In this document: positions 26,555 to 34,466 of the stretch, piece by piece
How positions within the stretch are numbered: the stretch's first letter is position 1
How the letters are laid out: each line of letters begins with the position of its first letter
Source: Streptomyces sp. NRRL B-3428
Lineage (GTDB): Bacteria; Actinomycetota; Actinomycetes; Streptomycetales; Streptomycetaceae
Assembly (NCBI GenBank): GCA_000721375.1
Contig: JOGW01000002.1
Coordinates: 558,001-622,000, forward strand
Reading direction: 5' to 3'
Length of the DNA stretch: 64,000 nt
The notes under the pieces: generated by a model
The model's database searches: none
Seen by the model: only the letters and a program-made list of their open reading frames with translations
Told to the model about the DNA's origin: nothing
Translations under genes and position numbers: made by a program

Positions 26555-26631
26555 GGACACAAGCGCTTTCAGGCACTTTCAGAGCTTGTGATTTCCCGCA
26601 CAAGAACCTACTCGCGCGTAATGGCGTGAAT

Positions 26632-26681
26632 GGCGCGGCCCGTACGATCCCCGCAGGCCGGGGCTCCGTACGGGCCGCGCC
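26632..26681 (+). terminator. lipA terminator, nested hairpin
   Basis: Perfect 15-base arms (26632-26646 with 26667-26681) enclose a 20-base loop that itself pairs CCCC with GGGG. It lies 78 bases after the lipA stop. Confidence 0.8.
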
Positions 26682-26729
26682 AGGTTCTTGACCAGGCTCA
26701 TCAAGGTTTCATACGTGTTTGACCGACCG

Positions 26730-26745
26730 GTCACGCGCTGGTAAC
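26730..26745. promoter_or_regulatory. GlnR box upstream of the small nitrogen-regulated protein gene
   Basis: GTCAC-GCGCTG-GTAAC fits the GlnR pattern gTnAC-n6-GnAAC, 72 bases before the start at 26818. From memory the S. coelicolor homologue (SCO2195) is a known GlnR target. Confidence 0.8.
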
Positions 26746-26817
26746 ACCAATCAGTGAGCCTGGGTTCAGCACCATGGAGAACCCACCGCCGACGCTGATC
26801 CGAGGGGGACCACCGAC

Positions 26818-27021
26818 ATGCAGGCCGCGCCCGTACGCGCCACCGCCATCCCGTCCGTGACCGACGCTCTGCGCGCCATGGAGACGCTGCTGCTCGGCAG
26901 CGGACAGCGCACCGCCCGCCGTAACGCCTGGACGTCCGTGCTCGAGGACCGGCGTCGCGCGAAGGATCGCGTGGAGGCGCAGGAGGTCCTGGAAGCAGCT
27001 GTGGCAGCCCGCACGTCGTAG
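26818..27021 (+). CDS. SCO2195-like small GlnR-regulated protein
   Basis: 67 residues, highly charged and helical: the first half contains IPSVTDALRAMETLLLGSG, the second RRNAWTSVLEDRRRAKDRVE. The ATG follows GAGGGGG. I recognise it as the conserved Streptomyces protein called SCO2195-like; its function is unknown. The GlnR box 72 bases upstream indicates induction or repression according to nitrogen supply. DUF4191 follows 30 bases later, glnA 1.6 kb later. A role as a small partner of a nitrogen enzyme is a guess from context only. Confidence 0.8.
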   Translation: MQAAPVRATAIPSVTDALRAMETLLLGSGQRTARRNAWTSVLEDRRRAKDRVEAQEVLEAAVAARTS

Positions 27022-27051
27022 TCCCCTCGCCAGGCACGTAAACTTCCCAGC

Positions 27052-27753
27052 ATGGCGAGGAAGGACGACGCAGCGAGCGCTGCGAACGCAGGGCGACTCA
27101 AGCAGATCGCCCTCACTTACAAAATGACCCGACGGGCCGATTCGAAGATCGGTCTGATCATTGCCGCAGTGGGAATCGTCACCCTTGGTGTCTTCCTCGC
27201 TATCGGCTTCTTGATCGGACACCCGGTCTATCTCGGCATCCTGGGCTTCGTGCTCGCCTTCCTTGCGATGGCGATCGTCTTCGGACGACGGGCCGAGCGG
27301 GCGGCCTTCGGACAGATGGAGGGCCAGCCCGGCGCGGCGGCCGCCGTCCTGGACAACATCGGCCGCGGCTGGTCCACGACCCCTGCGATCGCGATGAACC
27401 GCAGCCAGGACGTGGTCCACCGGGCCGTCGGCAAGGCCGGCATCGTGCTGATCGCCGAGGGCAACCCGAACCGGGTGAAGTCCCTGCTCGCAGCCGAGAA
27501 GAAGAAGATGGCGCGGATCGTCAACGACGTTCCCGTGCACGACTTCATCGTCGGCAACGAGGAGGGCCAGGTCCCGCTCAAGAAGCTGCGCACGACGATG
27601 CTCAAGCTCCCCCGCGTCCTGTCCGGCCCGCAGGTCACCACGACCAACGACCGGCTGCGCGCGATGGGCGACCTGATGAGCAACATGCCGATCCCGAAGG
27701 GTCCGATGCCCAAGGGCATGCGGATGCCGCGCGGTGGCCAGAACGGCCGCTGA
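27052..27753 (+). CDS. DUF4191 membrane protein
   Basis: A 233-residue protein with a basic cytoplasmic N-terminus, two adjacent membrane helices (KIGLIIAAVGIVTLGVFLAI and YLGILGFVLAFLAMAIVFG) and a ~140-residue soluble domain with RGWSTTPAIAMNRSQDVVHR, GIVLIAEGNPNRVKSLLAAE and a basic Met/Pro-rich tail. It is the counterpart of M. tuberculosis Rv2219, at the same place between lipA and glnA1. The function is unknown. A strong terminator follows. Confidence 0.88.
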   Translation: MARKDDAASAANAGRLKQIALTYKMTRRADSKIGLIIAAVGIVTLGVFLAIGFLIGHPVYLGILGFVLAFLAMAIVFGRRAERAAFGQMEGQPGAAAAVLDNIGRGWSTTPAIAMNRSQDVVHRAVGKAGIVLIAEGNPNRVKSLLAAEKKKMARIVNDVPVHDFIVGNEEGQVPLKKLRTTMLKLPRVLSGPQVTTTNDRLRAMGDLMSNMPIPKGPMPKGMRMPRGGQNGR

Positions 27754-27767
27754 GTTCTTCCTACGTC

Positions 27768-27812
27768 AACGGGGCGCCCGGAACCGAAGAGGTTCCGGGC
27801 GCCCCGTTTTTT
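27768..27812 (+). terminator. strong intrinsic terminator after DUF4191
   Basis: An 18-bp perfect stem (27768-27785 with 27791-27808) with a GAAGA loop, running into a T tract (27807-27812). Confidence 0.93.
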
Positions 27813-27850
27813 GTCTGCTGTGGGACTTGTTTTTGTCTGCTGTGGGACTT
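27808..27850 (+). repeat. 21-bp direct repeat of the terminator T tract
   Basis: The word starting TTTTTGTCTGCTGTGGGACT occurs at 27808-27828 and again at 27830-27850 with a one-base spacer, duplicating the 3' side of the terminator. Confidence 0.9.
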
Positions 27851-27899
27851 CGTCCGCGGTGGGACGGATGACCGGGGAACGCGGTCGGTCAGCGGTCGG

Positions 27900-28367
27900 T
27901 CAGATGCGGACCTGGACCGCGCGCGCCAGCCTGTCGTGCAGTCCGCGGCCGTCGCGGTCCCAGATGAGGGCCGGGATCGCCAGGCAGAGCAGGACGCTGC
28001 GCAGGATCACCCGGCCGAGGCCGAGGCGGGTGCCGCCCTCGGCGACGACCCTGAGGCCGAGCAGGCGCTTGCCGGGGGTCGAGCCGATGGTGCCGACCGT
28101 GAGGAAGCTCAGGACCAGGAAGATCGCCAGCGCCCAGTTGCCCGCCGCCTGGCGGTCACCCTGCGCGAGCAGGCCGTATGCGATCACCATGCACAGCGCC
28201 CAGTCGATGACGAGCGCGGCGATCCTGCGCCCCGGCCTGGCGATCGAACCCGGGCCCTGCTCGGGCAGGCCCAACTGCTCGCCGCGGTAGCCGAACTCGA
28301 CGCCCATGTCCTCGGCCGTCTGCCGCGGTCCCGACAGCCACGATCCGATTGCTTGCCTGTTGTCCAC
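27900..28367 (-). CDS. RDD-family membrane protein
   Basis: A 155-residue protein. RPGRRIAALVIDWALCMVIA gives the Arg and Asp of the RDD family in the first membrane helix, followed by FLVLSFLTVGTIGSTPGKRLLGLRVV and a C-terminal GRGLHDRLARAV with the late Asp. The GTG start at 28367 is one of several in-frame options. It corresponds to M. tuberculosis Rv2219A, next to glnA1, so the pairing with glnA is ancient. Divergent from glnA. The function of RDD proteins is mostly unknown; some act in ion transport. Confidence 0.9.
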   Translation of the reverse strand: MDNRQAIGSWLSGPRQTAEDMGVEFGYRGEQLGLPEQGPGSIARPGRRIAALVIDWALCMVIAYGLLAQGDRQAAGNWALAIFLVLSFLTVGTIGSTPGKRLLGLRVVAEGGTRLGLGRVILRSVLLCLAIPALIWDRDGRGLHDRLARAVQVRI

Positions 28368-28464
28368 GTGTCCACGGTACTGCGCCCCGTTTCGTACGGG
28401 ACCGGGTGGGTGCCGTCTCAAAGCGACTGCTCGCGGGGTGAGACGGCCGTCACCCCCGCGCCGG

Positions 28465-28502
28465 TTAACTTGGGCGAAACAAATGGGTCATGCTTGAGAA
28501 AT
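28465..28502. promoter_or_regulatory. tandem GlnR boxes upstream of glnA
   Basis: Four half-sites spaced by exactly six bases: TTAAC, GAAAC, GTCAT and GAAAT at 28465, 28476, 28487 and 28498. This is the a1-b1-a2-b2 layout of GlnR targets, 102 bases before the glnA start. Confidence 0.88.
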
Positions 28503-28603
28503 CCCCCGTCCTTATGGTCGGGTCCAGCGTGTGCCACCGCACTGGCCGCACCGATAGCGATACAGCCCCGGCTCCACCCCGGACCGGGAGTAGGAGGAGC
28601 TGG

Positions 28604-30013
28604 ATGTTCCAGAACGCCGACGACGCCAAGAAGTTCATCGCGGACGAGGACGTGAAGTTCGTAGACGTCCGCTTCTGCGACCTGCCGGGTGTGATGCAGC
28701 ACTTCACGGTGCCGGCGTCGGCGTTCGACCCGGACGAGGAGCTGGCCTTCGACGGTTCGTCGATCCGCGGCTTCCAGGCGATCCACGAGTCCGACATGGC
28801 GCTGCGCGCGGACCTGACGACCGCCCGGGTCGACCCCTTCCGCCGCGACAAGACGCTCAACGTCAACTTCTTCATCCACGACCCGATCACGGGCGAGCAG
28901 TACTCCCGTGACCCGCGCAACGTGGCGAAGAAGGCCGAGGCCTACCTCGCCTCGACCGGTATCGCCGACACCGCGTACTTCGGTCCCGAGGCCGAGTTCT
29001 ACGTCTTCGACTCGGTGCGCTTCGAGACCTCCGCCAACCGCTCGCTCTACGAGATCGACTCCGAGGCGGGCGCCTGGAACACCGGCGCGGTCGAGAACAA
29101 CCGCGGCTACAAGGTCCGTTACAAGGGCGGCTACTTCCCGGCTCCCCCGGTCGACCACTTCGCCGACCTGCGTGCCGAGATCTCCCTGGAGCTGGAGAAG
29201 TCCGGCCTTCAGGTCGAGCGCCAGCACCACGAGGTGGGCACGGCCGGTCAGGCCGAGATCAACTACAAGTTCAACACGCTGCTCGCCGCGGCCGACGACC
29301 TGATGCTCTTCAAGTACATCGTGAAGAACGTCGCGTGGCGCAACAACAAGACCGCGACCTTCATGCCGAAGCCGATCTTCGGTGACAACGGCTCGGGCAT
29401 GCACGTCCACCAGTCGCTGTGGGCCGGCGGCCAGCCGCTGTTCTACGACGAGGCGGGCTACGCGGGCCTCTCGGACACCGCCCGCTACTACATCGGCGGC
29501 ATCCTCAAGCACGCCCCCTCGCTGCTCGCCTTCACGAACCCGACGGTGAACTCGTACCACCGCCTGGTCCCCGGCTTCGAGGCCCCGGTCAACATGGTCT
29601 ACTCGCAGCGCAACCGCTCGGCCGCCATGCGTATCCCGATCACGGGCTCGAACCCGAAGGCCAAGCGCGTCGAGTTCCGTGCGCCGGACCCGTCCTCGAA
29701 CCCGTACCTCGCCTTCTCGGCGCTGCTGCTCGCGGGCCTCGACGGCGTGAAGAACAAGATCGAGCCGGCCGAGCCGATCGACAAGGACCTCTACGAGCTC
29801 GCTCCCGAGGAGCACGCGAACGTCCAGCAGGTCCCGACCTCGCTCCCGGCCGTCCTCGAGGCGCTCGAGGCGGACAACGAGTACCTGCAGGCCGGCGGTG
29901 TCTTCACCTCCGACCTGATCGAGACGTGGATCGACTACAAGCGCACGCACGAGATCGCGCCGATCCAGCTGCGGCCGCACCCGCACGAGTTTGAGATGTA
30001 CTTCGACATCTAA
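28604..30013 (+). CDS. glnA: glutamine synthetase type I
   Basis: GSI makes glutamine from glutamate, ammonia and ATP in a dodecamer. The 469-residue protein begins [19 protein letters not shown] and contains [17 protein letters not shown], the glutamate/metal motif [27 protein letters not shown], the ATP segment [20 protein letters not shown] and the adenylylation site Tyr397 ([11 protein letters not shown]). The ATG follows GGAGGAGC. Expression should follow GlnR via the boxes at 28465-28502, and activity adenylylation by GlnE, which is not in this window. A second, unrelated type (glnII) lies 12 kb downstream. Confidence 0.97.
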   Translation: MFQNADDAKKFIADEDVKFVDVRFCDLPGVMQHFTVPASAFDPDEELAFDGSSIRGFQAIHESDMALRADLTTARVDPFRRDKTLNVNFFIHDPITGEQYSRDPRNVAKKAEAYLASTGIADTAYFGPEAEFYVFDSVRFETSANRSLYEIDSEAGAWNTGAVENNRGYKVRYKGGYFPAPPVDHFADLRAEISLELEKSGLQVERQHHEVGTAGQAEINYKFNTLLAAADDLMLFKYIVKNVAWRNNKTATFMPKPIFGDNGSGMHVHQSLWAGGQPLFYDEAGYAGLSDTARYYIGGILKHAPSLLAFTNPTVNSYHRLVPGFEAPVNMVYSQRNRSAAMRIPITGSNPKAKRVEFRAPDPSSNPYLAFSALLLAGLDGVKNKIEPAEPIDKDLYELAPEEHANVQQVPTSLPAVLEALEADNEYLQAGGVFTSDLIETWIDYKRTHEIAPIQLRPHPHEFEMYFDI

Positions 30014-30032
30014 AGACGTCGGATCTGTCTCC

Positions 30033-30069
30033 ACGAGGCCGTCGCCCCTCTTCGGGGCGGCGGCCTCGT
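30033..30069 (+). terminator. glnA terminator hairpin
   Basis: A 16-bp stem with one G-U wobble (30033-30048 with 30054-30069) and a five-base loop, 20 bases after the glnA stop. Confidence 0.85.
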
Positions 30070-30180
30070 CGTTGTGAGCTCATCTGCCGCGCTGCCTCTG
30101 TCGCCCCGCCACCGTTGCCTCCATCCTCCTGGTAGGGCTGGCCGCCGATCCTGTCGGCCGGGAAGCAGCGGGGGGGCGTT

Positions 30181-31026
30181 GTGGGCGACGGGTTGGCGGG
30201 CTGGTTCCGTGGGGCCGGGCGCGGTGGCGGCAGGCGGCGCAGTGGGATCACGACGACCGGGCCCAAGCCGTGGGTGGCGGCCGAGCCCACGGAGGCGTGT
30301 CCGGTGCCGGACGGTGAACGGGAGTGGATCGAGCGGTGGTTGGGGTGGTGCGCGGAACAGTTCGGGTCGGCCACGGAGGTACGCCGTGAGGTCGCGCTGC
30401 CCGGGTTCGCGGGCTGGGCGTTCGACGGTGGACAGGGGCGGGCCGAGGCGCTGGTGCGGCAAGTCGGTGCGGTGATGGGCGCCGATGTGTCCCGTGTCCG
30501 GGTGCTGTTGGTGGACTCGCCGCAGGTGCGGCGCCCCGGCAGGCACCAGGTGGGTGAGTACCGCAGGGTGCTTGGCGGGGCGGTGATCGAGCTGGAGCGG
30601 CAGGTGGCCGAGCGGCCCGACAGTTTTGTCGCGCTGGTCGCACACGAGTTGGCGCATGCGCGGTTGGTCGGCGAGTGGCGCACGGACGGCCTGCGCATGA
30701 GCCAGGAGGAGCAGGAGCGGCTCACCGATCTCACGACCGTGTTCCTCGGCATGGGAGTGCTGACGGCGAACGCCGCCGACTCGTATGTGAAGACCGTCGA
30801 CTACTCCGTGACACCTCTCGGCGACCTCACCGACCGGATGCTGACCGGCCGCGGCGACGCGCCCTCGCATCACCTGGGTTACTTGAACCCGAGCGAGTTC
30901 GGTTACGCCCTCGCCTGCTGGAGCAGGATGCGCGGCGAGAGCGCGCCGGTGTGGGCCGGGCAGTTGACGGCAAGTGTGCGGGTGGCGTTCCGGCAAGGGC
31001 TGACGTATCTGACGCGGTCGGCCTGA
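30181..31026 (+). CDS. HExxH putative zinc metallopeptidase-like protein
   Basis: A 281-residue protein starting at GTG. After a Gly/Arg-rich N-terminus and a Trp-rich stretch (EREWIERWLGWCAEQFG), residues 145-165 read PDSFVALVAHELAHARLVGE, with His155-Glu156-His159 forming an HExxH zinc motif; a downstream acidic helix (RLTDLTTVFLGMGVLTAN) may give the third ligand, as in gluzincins. There is no signal peptide, so it acts in the cytoplasm if active. I do not recognise a named family. It opens a three-gene same-strand group with the unknown gene at 31095 and the HEAT protein at 31627. Confidence 0.7.
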   Translation: MGDGLAGWFRGAGRGGGRRRSGITTTGPKPWVAAEPTEACPVPDGEREWIERWLGWCAEQFGSATEVRREVALPGFAGWAFDGGQGRAEALVRQVGAVMGADVSRVRVLLVDSPQVRRPGRHQVGEYRRVLGGAVIELERQVAERPDSFVALVAHELAHARLVGEWRTDGLRMSQEEQERLTDLTTVFLGMGVLTANAADSYVKTVDYSVTPLGDLTDRMLTGRGDAPSHHLGYLNPSEFGYALACWSRMRGESAPVWAGQLTASVRVAFRQGLTYLTRSA

Positions 31027-31094
31027 GGGCAGCTCGGGAAGGGCGGACGGCCCCGCTCCTGCCCGCCCTTCCGGCCGCATGATTTCCTGGGCGT

Positions 31095-31526
31095 ATGTCT
31101 ACGTCTGCGCTCGACGACACCCCCGAAGAACTGCTCGCCCTCGCCTTCGCCGCCATCGACCACGCCGTCGAATCGCTGGTGGCCACCAAGGGCAAAGAGC
31201 TGACGACCTTCGTGCTCATGGAGTACGGCGACGGGCGCAAGTTGGTGCGCTGCCGGGCGGACACGTTCGAGCGCGAGGCGGAGATCGCGAGGGAGCAGCT
31301 GCGGGAAGCGGGGGCGGAGTGCCTGCGGTATGCGCTGGTGCACGACGGGTATTTCACCGCCGACCAGGAGCGCTCCGACGCAGCGATCGTGCAGGCCTGG
31401 GAGAACGACGGACAGCCCGGGATCCAGCTTGCCCAGCGGTACGGGACGACTCGGCGCAAGCTGCGGCTGGTGTGCGAGACGGTGGGGCATCCGGCGTTCG
31501 CGGGTGAGGTGGACGCTCTGGCCTAG
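31095..31526 (+). CDS. hypothetical protein of accessory trio
   Basis: A 143-residue acidic protein. It reads like an alpha/beta domain: a long helix (EELLALAFAAIDHAVESLVA), two strands (LTTFVLMEYGDGRKLVRCRA), a helix (AEIAREQLREAGAECLRYAL), a strand and Asp/Tyr-rich loop (VHDGYFTADQERSDAAIVQA) and a C-terminal helical pair. No catalytic motif or signal peptide is seen. I do not recognise the family. It stands between the HExxH protein and the HEAT protein, 68 and 100 bases away. Confidence 0.65.
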   Translation: MSTSALDDTPEELLALAFAAIDHAVESLVATKGKELTTFVLMEYGDGRKLVRCRADTFEREAEIAREQLREAGAECLRYALVHDGYFTADQERSDAAIVQAWENDGQPGIQLAQRYGTTRRKLRLVCETVGHPAFAGEVDALA

Positions 31527-31626
31527 AGGGTGTCCGGCGGCCGGAAATCCGGGCGACCGGAGACCTTCGGACTGCCTAGCATCCCCGTACGGCAGCGCAG
31601 GGGCGCGGCGGGAGCGGGGGTGGACC

Positions 31627-33036
31627 ATGTGGGAGCGGGACAGGCGTGCGGTGGTACTCGGCGTCGTCGGAGGGCGGGTCGCCTTCGCGGAGGTGTCGCG
31701 GGGGTGGGCGGCCGAGGACTGGTTCGGCTGGGACGAGACGGTACGGAACATCGGGCGCGGATACGGGCAGGTGCTGCCGTCGCGGCGGGAGTTGTTCGGG
31801 GACGGGGACAAGGACGAGGACGGGGACGCGCCCGGTCGCGTCGAGCGGCTCGCGATCGCGCTCTGCCATCCGAACGGGTACGTACGCGAGCGTGCCCTGG
31901 TGCGGGCCGCGGGCGAGCGGCAGTTGACGGCGCTCGTCGCCGTGCGGTGCAGCGACTGGGTGGCGCCCGTGCGCCGACGGGCCCGCGAGGTGCTGCGGGA
32001 GCAGTTGACCGTCTCCGATGCCGTCACCCTCGCCGATCTGCTGCTGCGGCTCGGGGAGCGGGCGCGCGGGGAGTTCGGGGCCGGGCTGCTGCAGGAGCTC
32101 GTGGGGCGGGGCTTGTTCGGCGAGCTGCTCGGGGCCCCTGAACGGCGGGTGCGCAGATACGCGTATCGCAGGGCTGTCGATGAACGATGGCTCACCGCCG
32201 TGGAGTTGGCTGCCGCGGCGGCTCGCGACCCGGACGCCGTCGTCCAGATGCTCTGCGCCGACGCCGCGTTGCGTGACGTGACGGAAGGCGACGCGGAGGA
32301 CGTGCTGCGGGCGCTGCTCAGGGCGCGCAATTCACGGGCGCGGTCCGCCGGGGTCACCGCGCTGCGCCGGCTCGGGCGGGGTGAGCGGGCACGGGAGTTC
32401 CTCGTCGACCGGTCCGGTGTCGTGCGGGCCTGTGCGCGCTATGTCGTACGAAAGGACGGGCATGAACCGCATGCCCTCTACCGGGAGTTGTGCGCCGCGG
32501 ACGAAGTCGCGCCCGGAGCGGTGATCGGGCTCGCCGAGTGCGGGGCGGCGGGGGATGCCGCAACCCTGTGGGAGTTCACCGCGCACGCACAGCCCGCGGT
32601 ACGGGCGCGGGCGGTGGCGGGGCTGCGGGTGCTCGATCTGGCGGTGGCGGAGCGATTGCTGCCGCTGGTCGACGACGAGGCGCCCGGCGTCGTACGGGAA
32701 GTGGCCGTCGCGCTCGTACCCGGTGCGGCGCGGTTGCCGGTCGAGTGGCTGATGGAGCGGGTGGCGCCCCACCGGGCACGCTGCACCCGGCGCGCCGCGT
32801 TCCGGCTGCTCGCGGCGATGGGCGGGATGACCGAACTGCACGTATCCGTCTCGCTGTTGCACGACGAGGACGAGCGGCTGCGGCACTGGGCCGGACAGTC
32901 GGTGCGGCGGTGGATGCCGGGGGCCGATGTGCCGCGCGGGGACGCGGAGGTGGGGGCGCTGCTCGATCGCAGTGCGCATCTGTTCAGCGGGTACGCGCTG
33001 AAGCGGAGGAAGTGGGCGGCAGGGATCAGGGCCTAG
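31627..33036 (+). CDS. HEAT-repeat protein
   Basis: A 469-residue, almost wholly helical, Arg-rich protein. Repeats of about 30 residues recur, for example GYVRERALVRAAGERQLTAL, DWVAPVRRRAREVLREQL, PERRVRRYAYRRAV, NSRARSAGVTALRRLGRGER and PAVRARAVAGLRVLDLAVA, each with the Pro/Asp-x-VR-x2-A pattern of HEAT/PBS-lyase repeats. It is a scaffold rather than an enzyme. The ATG start gives a WERDRRAVVLGVVGG opening. It may bind the products of the two preceding genes. Its GC-rich 3' end faces the asparaginase gene across 52 bases. Confidence 0.8.
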   Translation: MWERDRRAVVLGVVGGRVAFAEVSRGWAAEDWFGWDETVRNIGRGYGQVLPSRRELFGDGDKDEDGDAPGRVERLAIALCHPNGYVRERALVRAAGERQLTALVAVRCSDWVAPVRRRAREVLREQLTVSDAVTLADLLLRLGERARGEFGAGLLQELVGRGLFGELLGAPERRVRRYAYRRAVDERWLTAVELAAAAARDPDAVVQMLCADAALRDVTEGDAEDVLRALLRARNSRARSAGVTALRRLGRGERAREFLVDRSGVVRACARYVVRKDGHEPHALYRELCAADEVAPGAVIGLAECGAAGDAATLWEFTAHAQPAVRARAVAGLRVLDLAVAERLLPLVDDEAPGVVREVAVALVPGAARLPVEWLMERVAPHRARCTRRAAFRLLAAMGGMTELHVSVSLLHDEDERLRHWAGQSVRRWMPGADVPRGDAEVGALLDRSAHLFSGYALKRRKWAAGIRA

Positions 33037-33088
33037 ACGGGCGGGCGAGCGTGCGGGGGACGGTCCTGGGCGAGCCGGCGACCCCACC

Positions 33089-34075
33089 TCACCCCCGCCG
33101 CCCGAACTCCTCCGCAATGCGCCCCCTGTCCGCCCCGTCCGACAGCAACAGCCGCAGCAGCACCCGCGCCTTGTACGGGTGGAGCAGGCCTCCGTTGACC
33201 AGGCCACGGTTCAACAGGTCCACCTCCGAGCCGGGAGCACCGTAGGTCGAGGTCAGGACCGATCCCGCGCCCGTGCGGGAGGTGAGGACCACCGGGATGC
33301 GCTGCGCCAACTCCCCGAGGACCGGGGCGAGTCCGGCCGCCACATGGCCGACTCCGTTGGCCGCGACGACCAGGCCCTGGTGGGTGTCCGCGAGGCCGGG
33401 CAGCAGGGAGCCCTCGTCGTCGAGGGTGACCGTGTAGAGGGCTACGCGGGCGGGCGCGGAGGACGGGATCGCGAGCGCCGGGAGGCGGGGTGGGTGCGTG
33501 AGGACGCGGACCCTGCCCTCGATGACCTGGCCGAGCGGTCCGGTGTCGGGGGAGGCGAACGTCGCCGTGCTGGTGGCATGGGTCTTGCGGACCCGACGCG
33601 GGGCGTGGATCTCGTCGTTGAAGACGAGCAGCGCGCCCAGGTCCCTGGCTTCGGCGGAGGCCGCGACCCGTACCGCCGCGAGCAGGTTCGCCGGACCGTC
33701 CGCGCCCGCGAGGGTCGGATTGCGCATCGCGCCCGTGAGGACGAGCGGCTGCGGGTGCGGCCAGAGCAGGTCGAGGAGGTAGGCGGTCTCCTCCAGGGTG
33801 TCCGTGCCCTGGGTGATCACCACGCCGGCCGCGCCCGCCTTCACCGCCTCCGAGGCCTCCTCGACCACCGTGTAGAGCTGGGCGAAGGTGAGGTTGGAGC
33901 TGGGGACGGCGTGGGCGTCGCGTACGTCGAGTTCGAAGGACGCCAAGGCCGGTACGGCGGCGGTGAGTTCGGCGCCGGAGAGCCGGGGGACCACGCCGTC
34001 GGCCGGGCGGCCCGCCATGGCGATGGTGCCGCCGAGGGTGAAGAGGGTGATCCCACCCTGCGCCGCGGCGCTCAC
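33089..34075 (-). CDS. ansA: L-asparaginase
   Basis: A 328-residue cytoplasmic asparaginase releasing ammonia from asparagine. Catalytic landmarks are the first Thr in ITLFTLGGTIAMAG near residue 14, the second Thr-Asp in VVITQGTDTLEETAYLLDLL and PLVLTGAMRNPTLAGADGP. No signal peptide is present. The GTG start overlaps the stop of the DUF4180 gene by four bases (GTGA), so the two are coupled. Its position in a nitrogen-metabolism neighbourhood fits, but no GlnR box was found upstream. Confidence 0.93.
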   Translation of the reverse strand: MSAAAQGGITLFTLGGTIAMAGRPADGVVPRLSGAELTAAVPALASFELDVRDAHAVPSSNLTFAQLYTVVEEASEAVKAGAAGVVITQGTDTLEETAYLLDLLWPHPQPLVLTGAMRNPTLAGADGPANLLAAVRVAASAEARDLGALLVFNDEIHAPRRVRKTHATSTATFASPDTGPLGQVIEGRVRVLTHPPRLPALAIPSSAPARVALYTVTLDDEGSLLPGLADTHQGLVVAANGVGHVAAGLAPVLGELAQRIPVVLTSRTGAGSVLTSTYGAPGSEVDLLNRGLVNGGLLHPYKARVLLRLLLSDGADRGRIAEEFGRRG

Positions 34076-34431
34076 TTCAGGCGCTCCTCGAGCTCGGTGA
34101 GGTCGGCGACGAACCAGGTCTGCGTGCCGCGGTTGCACTCCCGTACGAAATCGCGCAGGGCGGTGCCGGTGTCGGCCGTCGCCGGGATCTCGCCGACGAC
34201 CGCGAGCCGCACCCCGTACTGAGCGAACTTCTGGACGATCGCGCCCGCGAGCCGGGTGCGCAGCACGAAGAACTCGGGGGCGAGCCGCTCGACGGGGACG
34301 GCCGCCCAACGCGCGCCCTGGTAACCGGCGTTGCCGATCAGGTCGAGGGCATCCTGTTCGGTGGCGACCACCGGGGCGTCCGTGGGCCACACCAGCACCG
34401 GCACGTCATGCATCATCCGCAGTTCGCTCAT
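34072..34431 (-). CDS. DUF4180 domain protein
   Basis: A 119-residue protein: VPVLVWPTDAPVVATEQDAL, LIGNAGYQGARWAAVPVERL and VQKFAQYGVRLAVVGEIP are typical of DUF4180, a small alpha/beta domain similar to STAS-like folds. The function is unknown. It is translated first in a two-gene unit with asparaginase (4-base overlap). Confidence 0.88.
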   Translation of the reverse strand: MSELRMMHDVPVLVWPTDAPVVATEQDALDLIGNAGYQGARWAAVPVERLAPEFFVLRTRLAGAIVQKFAQYGVRLAVVGEIPATADTGTALRDFVRECNRGTQTWFVADLTELEERLK

Positions 34432-34466
34432 GACGGCACAGGTTAGCGGCCGCGGCGGCAGCGGGG

